This document shows, one piece after another, positions 25,906-34,020 of a stretch of 64,000 nt of DNA; the stretch's first letter is position 1, and every line of letters starts with the position of its first letter. The position numbers and the translations under genes were made by a program. The stretch comes from CAYVIB01 sp964451365. Lineage in GTDB: Bacteria > Pseudomonadota > Gammaproteobacteria > Pseudomonadales > Cellvibrionaceae. The DNA is taken from assembly GCA_964451365.1 (NCBI GenBank), contig CAYVIB010000014.1, positions 38,753 to 102,752 of the forward strand. The letters run 5' to 3'. A model generated the notes under the pieces. It was not told the DNA's origin, searched no databases, and was given only the letters and a program-made list of their open reading frames with translations.

Positions 25906-26544
25906 TTAAAATTTTGCCTGTAACACCAGAACGCCGTCGTCCACTTTCATATCAACCTTGCCCAGGTAACTGTTACCAAGCAGTATATAGTCCCGCGACA
26001 TGTCTTCCATCACCACCGCTTCTACATTGTTGACGACCACACTACCTACCGAAACGCTGTTCAGGTTTATCCTGTAGGCCTCGGTGGTACCGTTGGCGGT
26101 ACCGACCATCATCACTTTGCCCCGGCGATACTGTATTCCCAGCGCATCGGCCTGTTGCGTGTGCATTGCAATTGAACTGGCGCCGGTGTCGACAACAAAG
26201 TTGACCGGGCGGTTGTTGATTCGCCCCGGTGTAAAATAGTGGCTGTTTTCACCCCGCGCGATGCGTACTTCCGGTTTTTCCGGTTCGGCGTAGGTGCCGC
26301 CGATTCTCTGGTCAAGCAGCAGCTCTCTTCGCTGGCCATCCACTTCCGCCACCGCTTTCGAGCTGTCGGCGCTGATTAACAGTACCCCTTCGGGCGAGCG
26401 CTTGCCGACTTTCAACATTCTCTGCTTGCCGTTGATTTCGGCGATGGCGCCGTTTTTAAACAAACCCTTAACGATAATTTCCGTTTCGCACCAGGCAAAA
26501 CCGGAAATAAAACCCAGGCAGATAAATGCCAGAACTTTTGTCAC
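25906..26544 (-). CDS. Periplasmic retropepsin-like aspartic protease
   Basis: A 212-aa protein with an N-terminal signal or anchor (MTKVLAFICLGFISGFAWC), a beta-rich region of about 80 residues, and a C-terminal single-domain aspartic protease of the TIGR02281/clan AA type: NFVVDTGASSIAM, then MVGTANGTTEAYRINLNSV and DYILLGNSYLGKV. One DTGA motif per chain implies a homodimer. The GTG start (26544) overlaps the pgpA stop (GTGA) and has GGAGGT 7 bases upstream, so it is translated with pgpA. Substrate unknown. Confidence 0.85.
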   Translation of the reverse strand: MTKVLAFICLGFISGFAWCETEIIVKGLFKNGAIAEINGKQRMLKVGKRSPEGVLLISADSSKAVAEVDGQRRELLLDQRIGGTYAEPEKPEVRIARGENSHYFTPGRINNRPVNFVVDTGASSIAMHTQQADALGIQYRRGKVMMVGTANGTTEAYRINLNSVSVGSVVVNNVEAVVMEDMSRDYILLGNSYLGKVDMKVDDGVLVLQAKF

Positions 26545-27041
26545 AACAGACCTCCGTATACCAGGGTCATCATGCACATCCACGAGGCCACTCCCGCCAT
26601 CGCATCGTCGAGCATAATACCCAGACCACCCATCGTTTTTCTATCCACCACCGAAATGGGCCAGGGTTTGATAACGTCAAACAGGCGGAAAATAACAAAA
26701 CCTATCAGCACTGTTTTCCAATTTACCGGAATCAACAGCATGGTAATCCAGTAGCCGACAAACTCATCCCACACAACTCCCGCGTGGTCGTGCACCTGCA
26801 ATTTTTTGGTGGCGTGATCGCAGATATAAACGCCGGCGGCACAGGCGAGCACAATAACAAGTAAATAGCCAATCAGCGGCAGGTGCGCAAGTAAATAAAA
26901 AAAAGGGACCGCCGCCAGGGTGCCGACGGTACCGGGCATTTTAGGGGACAGGCCGGAGCCGAACCCGAATGCCAGCAGCATAACCGGGTCTTTCAATAAC
27001 TCGGTCGGCGTGGGATTTTTTTCAGGAATTAGTTCAGCCAA
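26541..27041 (-). CDS. pgpA: Phosphatidylglycerophosphatase A
   Basis: This 166-aa inner-membrane enzyme removes the phosphate from phosphatidylglycerol phosphate to make phosphatidylglycerol. Family landmarks are FGFGSGLSPKMPGTVGTLAA near residue 30, the acidic VVWDEFVGYWITM, FRLFDVIKPWPI, and LDDAMAGVAS. Membrane segments lie around 45-80 and 95-125. It overlaps thiL by 8 bases upstream and the retropepsin gene by 4 bases downstream, the usual thiL-pgpA order of gammaproteobacteria. Confidence 0.95.
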   Translation of the reverse strand: MAELIPEKNPTPTELLKDPVMLLAFGFGSGLSPKMPGTVGTLAAVPFFYLLAHLPLIGYLLVIVLACAAGVYICDHATKKLQVHDHAGVVWDEFVGYWITMLLIPVNWKTVLIGFVIFRLFDVIKPWPISVVDRKTMGGLGIMLDDAMAGVASWMCMMTLVYGGLL

Positions 27042-27990
27042 AGTGCTGGTAACCCCCCGTCAACGGCGTCTCCGCCTGCCCTTCCCGACAACAATTTACC
27101 GCGTTGCCTTTCACTATTTTTCCGATTGCGGTCGCCGATATTTCTCCGGCGTCAATCAATGTTTCCAATTCGGCAACCCGGTTTTGCGGCACGGTAAAAC
27201 AAAGCTCGTAATCGTCTCCACCGGCAAGCGCCCAATTTTCCCGCTGCCTTAACTCGCATGCCGCGCGAATACCATCGAAAAGCGGCAGTTTTTCAATATC
27301 GATCACCGCGCCGGCACCGCTCGATTCACAGATATGCGCCAGGTCATTGACCAGTCCGTCGGAAATATCGATTGCGGCGGACGCCAAACCGGCAATTTTG
27401 AACGCTTCATTAAACCGCGCTTCGGGACGATAAAAGCGATCCAGTAAATACTGCTTCGCGGGTTCGTCCACGGTAATTTGCTTTTTTATTAATGCAAGCG
27501 CGGCCGCGCCGTCACCCAGGCACCCGGTAACATAAACAGTATCGCCGTCACGCGCACCGCTTCGTAAAATGGCGTTACCATTTGCCACGGCACCCATCAC
27601 CTGTATGGAAACAGTCAGTGGCCCTTTTGTTGTGTCGCCACCCACCAGGTTGCAACCATAGCGTTTCGCCGCGCGAAAAAGCCCCTCGCTGAACCGCGTC
27701 AGCCACGCCTCGTTGGCTTCCGGCAGGGTTAGCGCCAGGGTAAACCACAACGGTTTTGCACCCATGGCGGCAAGATCGCTTAGCGATACCCGCAGGGCGC
27801 GCTCCGCAATCAACTCCGCGTCGGCTTCGGCGGGAAAGTGAACATCCGCCACCAATGTGTCGACGGATACAACCAACTGCGAATCGGGAGGTAGCTGCAA
27901 CACTGTCGCATCGTCCCCCACGCCGCACACCACGCCTTCAACTGTCGCCTGGCTGCGAAAGAAACGATTAATTACCTCGAATTCATTCAA
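27034..27990 (-). CDS. thiL: Thiamine-monophosphate kinase
   Basis: The 318-aa enzyme phosphorylates thiamine monophosphate to thiamine diphosphate, the cofactor used by dxs in this window among others. Recognisable parts are MNEFEVINRFF at the N-terminus, GDDATVLQLP, VSVDTLVADVHF, the GGDTTKG motif, and AIDISDGLVNDLAHIC. The only initiator in position is a TTG (27990), 15 bases after nusB. It overlaps pgpA by 8 bases. Confidence 0.96.
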   Translation of the reverse strand: MNEFEVINRFFRSQATVEGVVCGVGDDATVLQLPPDSQLVVSVDTLVADVHFPAEADAELIAERALRVSLSDLAAMGAKPLWFTLALTLPEANEAWLTRFSEGLFRAAKRYGCNLVGGDTTKGPLTVSIQVMGAVANGNAILRSGARDGDTVYVTGCLGDGAAALALIKKQITVDEPAKQYLLDRFYRPEARFNEAFKIAGLASAAIDISDGLVNDLAHICESSGAGAVIDIEKLPLFDGIRAACELRQRENWALAGGDDYELCFTVPQNRVAELETLIDAGEISATAIGKIVKGNAVNCCREGQAETPLTGGYQHFG

Positions 27991-28005
27991 CCTTTGCTTT
28001 CCCGC

Positions 28006-28479
28006 TTATTTATTGCCCGTTTGTTTATCGCCCGCCTGCTTTTTGGCCGCGTTCACTTCCGTTGCTCGCAGGCTTGCCGCCACCTTGTCCAGCACACCGT
28101 TAATAAATTTATGGCTGTCGGCCGCGCCGAACTTTTTTGCCAGGTTGACGGCTTCGTTAATCACCACCTTGTACGGCACATCAATCCGCTCCTTGAATTC
28201 GTAACAGGCCATCCGCAACAGCGCCAGGGTAATGGGGTCGAGTTGCGCCAGCGTCATGCCTTTCAGGTAGGGAACGAAATAATCATCCAGTTCATCGATT
28301 TGCGCCGGCACGGCGTGAAAGATTTCATGGAAATAATCGACATCCACCTTGCTCATATCGTTGTCGGTGTGAAACTCGGCCTCGATCACATTGAGGGGAT
28401 TGGATGTCATTTGCCATTGATAGATGGCCTGCATGGCAAAATGCCTCGCCCGACTTCGTGTGGCGGCGGATACTTTCAT
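28006..28479 (-). CDS. nusB: Transcription antitermination factor NusB
   Basis: A 157-aa all-helical protein that joins S10 (NusE) on boxA RNA in rRNA antitermination. The segments ARHFAMQAIYQWQM, ELDDYFVPYLKGM, RMACYEFKERIDVPYKVVIN and AVNLAKKFGAADSHKFINGV are the family core. A 20-residue C-terminal tail rich in Lys, Gln and Gly is extra. It lies between ribH and thiL as in many gammaproteobacteria. Confidence 0.97.
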   Translation of the reverse strand: MKVSAATRSRARHFAMQAIYQWQMTSNPLNVIEAEFHTDNDMSKVDVDYFHEIFHAVPAQIDELDDYFVPYLKGMTLAQLDPITLALLRMACYEFKERIDVPYKVVINEAVNLAKKFGAADSHKFINGVLDKVAASLRATEVNAAKKQAGDKQTGNK

Positions 28480-28539
28480 GAGATTACCTGATACTCAAAT
28501 TCACAATTCATCTACAAGGAGCGCAATAAAATCGCGCCA

Positions 28540-29007
28540 TTAAAGGTTTTGCAACAGCGATACCATTTCAATGGCGGTTGTCGCGGCTTCCGCGCCTTTG
28601 TTGCCCGCTTTGGTGCCGGAGCGCTCGATTGCCTGCTCGATGGTATCCACCGTGAGCACACCAAACGCGACCGGAACACCGGTCGCCAGCGACACCTGGG
28701 CCAGGCCTTTGGTGCACTCGCCGGCCACGTATTCGAAATGCGGCGTACCGCCACGAATCACCGCGCCCACGGCGATAATCGCGCTGTACTTTTTCGACTC
28801 CGCCAGTTTTTGCGCAACCAGTGGGAATTCAAACGCGCCCGGCGCATAAATAATGTCGATATCGCTTTCCTGCACGCCGTGACGTCGCAGCGTGTCGAGC
28901 GCGCCGCCTTTCAGGTGCTCGACCACGAAACCGTTCCAGCGGCTTACCAGCAAGGCATACTTGCCGCTGACGGATTTAAAATCACCTTCGATTACTTTTA
29001 TTGTCAT
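28540..29007 (-). CDS. ribH: 6,7-dimethyl-8-ribityllumazine synthase
   Basis: The 155-aa enzyme condenses the pyrimidine from the RibA/RibD branch with 3,4-dihydroxy-2-butanone 4-phosphate to give lumazine, and normally assembles as pentamers or a 60-mer shell. Motifs are VSRWNGFVVEHL, APGAFEFP, AVGAVIRGGTPHFEYV, and VPVAFGVLTVDTIEQAIER. AGGAAC precedes the ATG. In E. coli naming this is ribE. It lies between ribBA and nusB. Confidence 0.97.
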   Translation of the reverse strand: MTIKVIEGDFKSVSGKYALLVSRWNGFVVEHLKGGALDTLRRHGVQESDIDIIYAPGAFEFPLVAQKLAESKKYSAIIAVGAVIRGGTPHFEYVAGECTKGLAQVSLATGVPVAFGVLTVDTIEQAIERSGTKAGNKGAEAATTAIEMVSLLQNL

Positions 29008-29036
29008 GGTTGTTCCTGTTGCTCGATATTTAAAAT

Positions 29037-30146
29037 TTACGTTCGCGGGATATATTCGACCACTTCGAGGTTAAAACCCGATATCGCATTGAACTTGTAC
29101 GGTGCGCTCAGCAACCGCATTTTCTGCACGCCCAGGTCCTGCAGAATCTGCGAGCCGGTGCCGACGCGCTTGTAGGCCACATCGGGATTCGGTCGCGACT
29201 GTTTGCCGGCGATCAACCAATCGATATTTTCATCGATTTCGTCGGTGGTTTCGGTGTGGCAAATCAGCACCAGCACCCCTGCGCCTTCTTCCGCCACCCG
29301 CTGCATGGCCGAGCGAAAATCCCATACGCGACCCGCCGGATCCCCATCCTGGATTGTCAATACATCGCGCACGGTGCTGCCGACGTGCACACGCACCAGC
29401 GTCGGTTCGCCCGGTTTTATGTCGCCTTTCACCAGGGCGAAATGTTTTTCGTCGCGCGCGGTATCGTGGTAGGTTTTGATAATGAATTCGCCGTGCTCGG
29501 TCAGCACTTTGCGTTCGTTGGTGCAGACGACGGTTTTTTCATTCACCGCCCGGTACTGAATCAGATCGGAGATGGTGCCGATTTTCAGGTTGTGCTGTTG
29601 CGCGAACATTTCCAGGTCCGCCCGCCGGGCCATGGTGCCGTCTTCATTCATCACTTCCACGATAACCGCCGCCGGCTCGTAACCGGCCAAACGCGCCAGA
29701 TCGCAACCGGCTTCCGTGTGGCCCGCGCGGTTCAGCACGCCGCCCGGTTGCGCCATCAATGGGAATATGTGACCGGGCTGGATCAGGTCCTTGGGTTTGG
29801 CGTCCCTGGCCACGGCCACGCGAACAGTGCGCGCGCGGTCGGCAGCGGAAATACCGGTGGTTACGCCTTCGGCCGCCTCAATCGATACGGTGAAATTGGT
29901 GGAGTACTGGGTGTGGTTGTCGCTGACCATCAGCGGCAGGCCCAGTTGCTTGCAGCGTTCTTCCGTCAGCGTCAGGCAGATAAGGCCGCGGGCATTCTTT
30001 GCCATGAAGTTGACATCCTCGGCGCGCACCTGTTCCGCCGCCATCACCAGGTCGCCCTCGTTCTCGCGGTCTTCGTCATCCATCAGGATCACCATTTTGC
30101 CCTGGCGGATGTCGTCGATAAGTTCATCAATTGAATTCAGTTCCAT
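29037..30146 (-). CDS. ribBA: 3,4-dihydroxy-2-butanone-4-phosphate synthase with degenerate GTP cyclohydrolase II domain
   Basis: Residues 1-200 are a complete RibB domain (MVILMDDEDRENEGDLVMAA, then HTEAGCDLARLAG and VIVEVMNEDGTMARR), which converts ribulose 5-phosphate to the four-carbon donor. Residues about 205-369 have the GTP cyclohydrolase II fold, but where the zinc cysteines should be the sequence reads RVHVGSTVRDVLTIQDG with no cysteine. That half is therefore probably inactive as a GTP cyclohydrolase and may be regulatory or structural. The real RibA is encoded at 25239-25850. No FMN riboswitch was found upstream. Confidence 0.95.
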   Translation of the reverse strand: MELNSIDELIDDIRQGKMVILMDDEDRENEGDLVMAAEQVRAEDVNFMAKNARGLICLTLTEERCKQLGLPLMVSDNHTQYSTNFTVSIEAAEGVTTGISAADRARTVRVAVARDAKPKDLIQPGHIFPLMAQPGGVLNRAGHTEAGCDLARLAGYEPAAVIVEVMNEDGTMARRADLEMFAQQHNLKIGTISDLIQYRAVNEKTVVCTNERKVLTEHGEFIIKTYHDTARDEKHFALVKGDIKPGEPTLVRVHVGSTVRDVLTIQDGDPAGRVWDFRSAMQRVAEEGAGVLVLICHTETTDEIDENIDWLIAGKQSRPNPDVAYKRVGTGSQILQDLGVQKMRLLSAPYKFNAISGFNLEVVEYIPRT

Positions 30147-30178
30147 AGCCTCGCGCTTATGTTGATCAAGCTTTGGGT

Positions 30179-30847
30179 TTACGAATGGGGATAGCCGTTG
30201 TCCGCCAGAAACTCCCGGCTGAGGTCGGCGGCTTTATCAATGGATTGCGCGGCATTATCGCCCATTAACAGTCGTTCCAGATAGCGGGCAATGAGATCCA
30301 CTTCCAGATTGACTTTGGTGCCTGGGCAATATTCGCCGATGATGGTTTTTCCCATCGTGTGGGGAACGATGTTGAGATCAAACTCATTGTCCTTGACCGA
30401 ATTGACGGTCAGGCTGATGCCGTCAACGGTAATTGAACCCTTGTGCGCGATATATTTGGCAAGCTCCGCCGGTGCGCGCACCACCAGCCGCTCCGAGCGC
30501 GCCTCCTGGTGGCGGGAGAGGATCTCACCCACCCCGTCCACATGACCGCTGACAATATGGCCACCCAAACGCGACTGCGGTGTCAACGCTTTTTCCAGAT
30601 TGACGCGAGTGCCTGTTTTCCAGTGACCCACAGTGGTCAAGCCAAGTGTTTCGATGGAGACATCGGCATAAAAACCGTCCCCGGGCAATTTAATGGCCGT
30701 GAGGCATACGCCGCTGGTGGCGATGGAATCACCCAGTGCCACATCGGACCAGTCCACGTCGGTGGAGCGCACATACAGACGCACATCGCCGCCGTGTGTT
30801 TCAATCGATACAACCGTTCCAACGCTTTCAATGATGCCTGTAAACAT
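30179..30847 (-). CDS. ribC: Riboflavin synthase alpha chain
   Basis: The 222-aa enzyme dismutates two lumazines to riboflavin, the last step of the pathway. It is an internal duplication of two lumazine-binding barrels: the first begins MFTGIIESVGTV and includes GDSIATSGVCLTA; the second begins GGHIVSGHVDGVGEI and includes KGSITVDGISLTVN. Length and order match the E. coli protein (ribC; called ribE in Bacillus). It lies between ribD and ribBA. Confidence 0.97.
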   Translation of the reverse strand: MFTGIIESVGTVVSIETHGGDVRLYVRSTDVDWSDVALGDSIATSGVCLTAIKLPGDGFYADVSIETLGLTTVGHWKTGTRVNLEKALTPQSRLGGHIVSGHVDGVGEILSRHQEARSERLVVRAPAELAKYIAHKGSITVDGISLTVNSVKDNEFDLNIVPHTMGKTIIGEYCPGTKVNLEVDLIARYLERLLMGDNAAQSIDKAADLSREFLADNGYPHS

Positions 30848-30858
30848 ATATTTTTTTC

Positions 30859-31944
30859 CTACCCCTCGGGATCGGGCGTGGCGGTGATGCGGAAGTCGTC
30901 GCCCACCGCGCGAATATCCTGGACGGTCAGCGGGAGGCGGCCGCTCATGGTGCCGATCGGCAGGTCGAACAGCGGCCGCGCCTCGCTGCCCAGCAGTTTT
31001 GCCGCCATATAAATCACAAATTCATCCACCAGGCCCAACCCCACGAAAGCCCCTGCAAGGGTTGCACCTGTCTCGATCAGTACCTCGTTGCAGCCCTCTT
31101 CCGCCAGTTTACGCAACAAGGCTTCCAGGTCCACCCGGCCGGCCCGCTCCGGCAGCACCCAGGCCTCGAACTGGCTTTTCGCCCCGGCCCCGGCATCGCA
31201 ACAGGCGATTACCGTGCGGCCAGGCAGGGTAAATATTTCCGCCTCGAGCGGGGATTTTACCTGACTGTCCACGATTACCCGCAGGGGCTGGCGCGACAGT
31301 TCATCCAGGCGCACCGTCAGTGCCGGATTGTCCTGGATTACCGAGCCCACACCTGTAAGTATGGCGCAGCTTCGGGCGCGCAGCCGCTGGACATCCTGTC
31401 GGGCGCTGGGCCCGGTAATCCACTTGCTTTCGCCGCTTTTCATGGCGGTGCGGCCGTCCAGGCTCATGGCCATTTTCAGTCGTACAAAAGGCAAGCCAAC
31501 TGTCATACGCTTGATAAAGCCGGGATTCAGCGTCCGGGCGGCTTCCTCCATCAGCGGGCCGTCAACCTCAATGCCTGCCTGGCGCAGCCTTGCCAAGCCT
31601 TGTCCGGCCACCCGCGGGTTCGGGTCCTCCATTGCATAGACCACCCGCGTTACGCCAGCTTTGATCAGGGCGTCCGAACAAGGGCCAGTGCGACCCTGGT
31701 GGCAGCAGGGCTCCAACGTTATATAAGCCGTTGCTCCCTTTGCCTTGTCAGCCGCGTTGTCCAGCGCGATTACTTCCGCATGCGGTTCGCCGGCCTTGCG
31801 GTGATACCCCTCCGCCAGCACGGTTCCGTCGCTGTCGGCCAATACACATCCCACCCTGGGGTTGGGTGTGGTGGTATTCAGGCCAAGCTCCGCCAGGTGT
31901 AGAGCCCGGATCATCGTTTGGCGATCGATGGAGGTAAAGGACAT
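30859..31944 (-). CDS. ribD: Bifunctional riboflavin deaminase-reductase
   Basis: The 361-aa protein carries a cytidine-deaminase-like zinc domain (HAEVIALDNA, then the PCCHQGRTGPC ligand site) and a dihydrofolate-reductase-like domain (residues about 150-361, with MAMSLDGRTAM and IETGATLAGAFV). These perform the second and third steps of riboflavin synthesis. The conserved N-terminus begins at the ATG at 31944 (MSFTSIDRQTMIRALHLAE), but that ATG has no ribosome-binding site. In-frame TTG (31968) and GTG (31965) codons lie inside the adjacent repeat element, preceded by AGGAG, so translation may begin there and add 7-8 residues. Confidence 0.95.
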   Translation of the reverse strand: MSFTSIDRQTMIRALHLAELGLNTTTPNPRVGCVLADSDGTVLAEGYHRKAGEPHAEVIALDNAADKAKGATAYITLEPCCHQGRTGPCSDALIKAGVTRVVYAMEDPNPRVAGQGLARLRQAGIEVDGPLMEEAARTLNPGFIKRMTVGLPFVRLKMAMSLDGRTAMKSGESKWITGPSARQDVQRLRARSCAILTGVGSVIQDNPALTVRLDELSRQPLRVIVDSQVKSPLEAEIFTLPGRTVIACCDAGAGAKSQFEAWVLPERAGRVDLEALLRKLAEEGCNEVLIETGATLAGAFVGLGLVDEFVIYMAAKLLGSEARPLFDLPIGTMSGRLPLTVQDIRAVGDDFRITATPDPEG

Positions 31945-31951
31945 GAATTTA

Positions 31952-32273
31952 GGGCCTGTTAACACCAATTCGATTGCTCCTGCCGGTGGCCATTTTTTTG
32001 TCCGGCACAGCAGGGCGAGCATGGGTTTGGTTGTTTCAAATAAGCGAAGCCTGGCGCCGTCGGGCGGAATCCCGGCCCCTCGGGTTGTGGCTGAAAAAAA
32101 GCCACTCTGCGTCGCTTACATGGATGTAATGGTGCGGCATTCCGATGAGGCGCGAGAGCGGGAAGCGGTAAGTTTTGCTCATCGTTCATTAAAATTATCA
32201 AATTTCTTTCTTCGCTTCTTGATTGGCTTTTTCCAGTCACAACGTGAGCGATCGAACGAGTGTTAACAGGCCC
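31952..32273. mobile_element. 322-bp element with perfect 14-bp terminal inverted repeats (MITE-like)
   Basis: The ends are GGGCCTGTTAACAC (31952-31965) and its exact complement GTGTTAACAGGCCC (32260-32273). Similarity continues inward imperfectly (TTCGAT is shared about 3 bases further in). The element fills the whole gap between the nrdR stop and the ribD start. No transposase is encoded; a plus-strand frame (31862-32266) crosses it without family resemblance. I see no clear target-site duplication. A non-autonomous transposable or REP-type element is the best reading. Confidence 0.65.
31965..31981 (-). promoter_or_regulatory. Ribosome-binding site and start codons contributed to ribD by the repeat element
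   Basis: On the minus strand AGGAG (31977-31981) is followed after 8 bases by TTG (31968) and then GTG (31965), both in the ribD frame and with no stop before the conserved ATG at 31944. All of this lies within the inverted-repeat element. Confidence 0.5.
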
Positions 32274-32274
32274 G

Positions 32275-32745
32275 TCAGGTCTCCGCCTTGTCGGGGCGGG
32301 CCTGCAAACGGTCGATTTCCTGCTGGAATTCGCTGAGGTCCTGGAAACTGCGGTACACGGAAGCGAAACGTACATATGCCACCTGGTCCAGGTTGCGCAG
32401 CTCGTCCATCACTTTTTCACCGATCACCAGTGACTTCACCTCCCGTTCGCCCATCGCCTGCAGGGACAGCTTTACATTGTTCAGCGCGGATTCCACCGCT
32501 TCCACGCTCACCGGGCGTTTCTCCAGTGCGCGCTGCAGGCCATTCCGTAGCTTCTGCTCATCGAACGGCTCGCGCGTGCCGTCCTGCTTGATTACCTTCG
32601 GCATTAACAACTCGGCCACCTCGAAAGTGGTGAAGCGTTCATGGCAGGTCTGGCATTCGCGCCGGCGACGCACCTGGCCACCATCGGCCACCAGGCGGGA
32701 GTCGATAACTTTGGTGTCCTGTTCGCTGCAAAACGGGCAGTGCAT
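32275..32745 (-). CDS. nrdR: Transcriptional repressor NrdR
   Basis: The 156-aa repressor of ribonucleotide reductase genes has an N-terminal zinc ribbon (MHCPFCSEQDTKVIDSR then RRRRECQTCHERFTTFE) and an ATP-cone nucleotide-sensing domain (MPKVIKQDGTREPFDEQKLR). It binds tandem NrdR boxes when the cone carries dATP; none of its usual targets are in this window. It commonly lies between glyA and ribD, and here its stop is two bases from the inverted-repeat element. Confidence 0.97.
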   Translation of the reverse strand: MHCPFCSEQDTKVIDSRLVADGGQVRRRRECQTCHERFTTFEVAELLMPKVIKQDGTREPFDEQKLRNGLQRALEKRPVSVEAVESALNNVKLSLQAMGEREVKSLVIGEKVMDELRNLDQVAYVRFASVYRSFQDLSEFQQEIDRLQARPDKAET

Positions 32746-33197
32746 GGATATATATCCCCGGGGGAATCAAGGAACGCGCATATTAGCATAAAGTGGCGGA
32801 AATCCGCGCCCAGCAACGGATGCAGCGGTTTTTCGCTGCACATTTGCTTTGCCGTGGTATCTGATTCGCACTCGCTCCCCGCGTTCGGAACGATGTAGGG
32901 GAAGGCCACCATACGCAAGCAAATTCCCGGTGTGGCGGGTTGGGGCTGCCGCGCAGGTGAATCCCAACACTTTATCGCGGGTTCGCAAAGCGCATCCCAA
33001 TCCACGATTTGCTTTTCGCAAAAACGCCTGGCGCAAAATTCACAACCAATTTTATACACGCCAGAAATTAAAATGTCACTTTGATTTTCACGCCTCCTAA
33101 TCTTTCTTTACGTTCCCTAACTTGGTGACTGCTCTCCCCGATGTGATATTTCAGACCCGCTCTTCCATAAAAACTTTGAAACAGGGGAAGCAGGTAA
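32746..33197. other. Intergenic stretch upstream of nrdR
   Basis: About 450 bases without a supported gene. A short perfect hairpin TGCAGCG-GTTTTT-CGCTGCA lies at 32821-32840. An open frame at 32849-33100 has no recognisable product. This is the divergent promoter region for nrdR and the anchored protein gene at 33198. Confidence 0.5.
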
Positions 33198-33890
33198 ATG
33201 GGCAAAGTAATTCTTATTGCGTTATCAATTGCTGTCGCTTTTATCGCGGGAGTTCAGTTTGGCGCCACGCCAAATCATTCCGACACTGCCGTTGTTGCTC
33301 ACAACCAGTGCGACGACATAAAAACAAAAGGCGGTGTTGATAAATCGCACATTCAACATCCTACTTTGAAAAGCAACAACAAAAACGAGCCAGGCGTTGC
33401 ATACAAACCTGACAATCAAAAAGAAAACGACAAAACCCTGGAAGAAACGCAGACAGCTGAGCTGCCTATCCCACCCGATTCCACATTAAGGGCAAGCGCG
33501 GAGAAGTTTGACCGCTGGCTGGAAGAAAAGATTGAGCAAGACCCCGCATTCAATATCGGCGGTGCGATGCGGGAAAAATTCGTGCAGGAAGAGCGGGATT
33601 ATGCCTGGGCCGAAAAGGAAGAAAACATGCTTTCGGCTTTGTTTTTTGAAAACCCGCATCTCGAGGGGCTCGCCCTGCACGGCGTTGAATGCAAAGCGAC
33701 CCAATGTGAACTGCAAATCGCCGTAAATAACCTTGAACAGGCCAACGATACGACATCCAGATTACTGGAAGCACTGGCCAGCGAACAGCAATTTCGCCAG
33801 CTCGTGTCCTCGCCGGACATACAGAACGGCATCACCACGTTTTATTTGTCTCGCGACACCAAAGGCCTGTCGCTGACTTCCCTCGACTGA
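33198..33890 (+). CDS. Uncharacterised membrane-anchored protein
   Basis: I do not recognise this 230-aa protein. Residues 1-25 (MGKVILIALSIAVAFIAGVQ) form a signal-anchor. Residues about 30-100 are a polar, low-complexity linker rich in Lys, Asn, Gln and Glu. The C-terminal half (about 105-230) is a compact domain with a coiled segment (EKFDRWLEEKIEQDPAF) and a GVECKATQCELQIAV strand whose two cysteines could form a disulfide outside the cytoplasm. AGG lies close to the ATG. It and the next gene sit between glyA and nrdR in AT-richer sequence than either neighbour. Confidence 0.75.
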   Translation: MGKVILIALSIAVAFIAGVQFGATPNHSDTAVVAHNQCDDIKTKGGVDKSHIQHPTLKSNNKNEPGVAYKPDNQKENDKTLEETQTAELPIPPDSTLRASAEKFDRWLEEKIEQDPAFNIGGAMREKFVQEERDYAWAEKEENMLSALFFENPHLEGLALHGVECKATQCELQIAVNNLEQANDTTSRLLEALASEQQFRQLVSSPDIQNGITTFYLSRDTKGLSLTSLD

Positions 33891-34020
33891 ATCGATAACA
33901 CGAAGCGTTATTGACCGGACAGGAGTTCGGTTGTTGCCCGCCAACGCTTGTTGGCTTCATTCGGCAAACAAGGGATTGATTCGCTGAATGTTAATTAATA
34001 AAACCAAAGGAGAGAAATCC

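Noticed and set aside
31862..32266. 134-aa plus-strand frame across the inverted-repeat element
   Set aside because: It starts inside ribD on the opposite strand and has no recognisable domain; not a transposase.
30146..32300. FMN riboswitch ahead of the riboflavin genes
   Set aside because: I looked for the conserved RFN-element blocks upstream of ribBA, ribC and ribD and did not find them.
32849..33100. 83-aa open frame upstream of the anchored-protein gene
   Set aside because: Arg/Pro-rich translation without family features or a ribosome-binding site.
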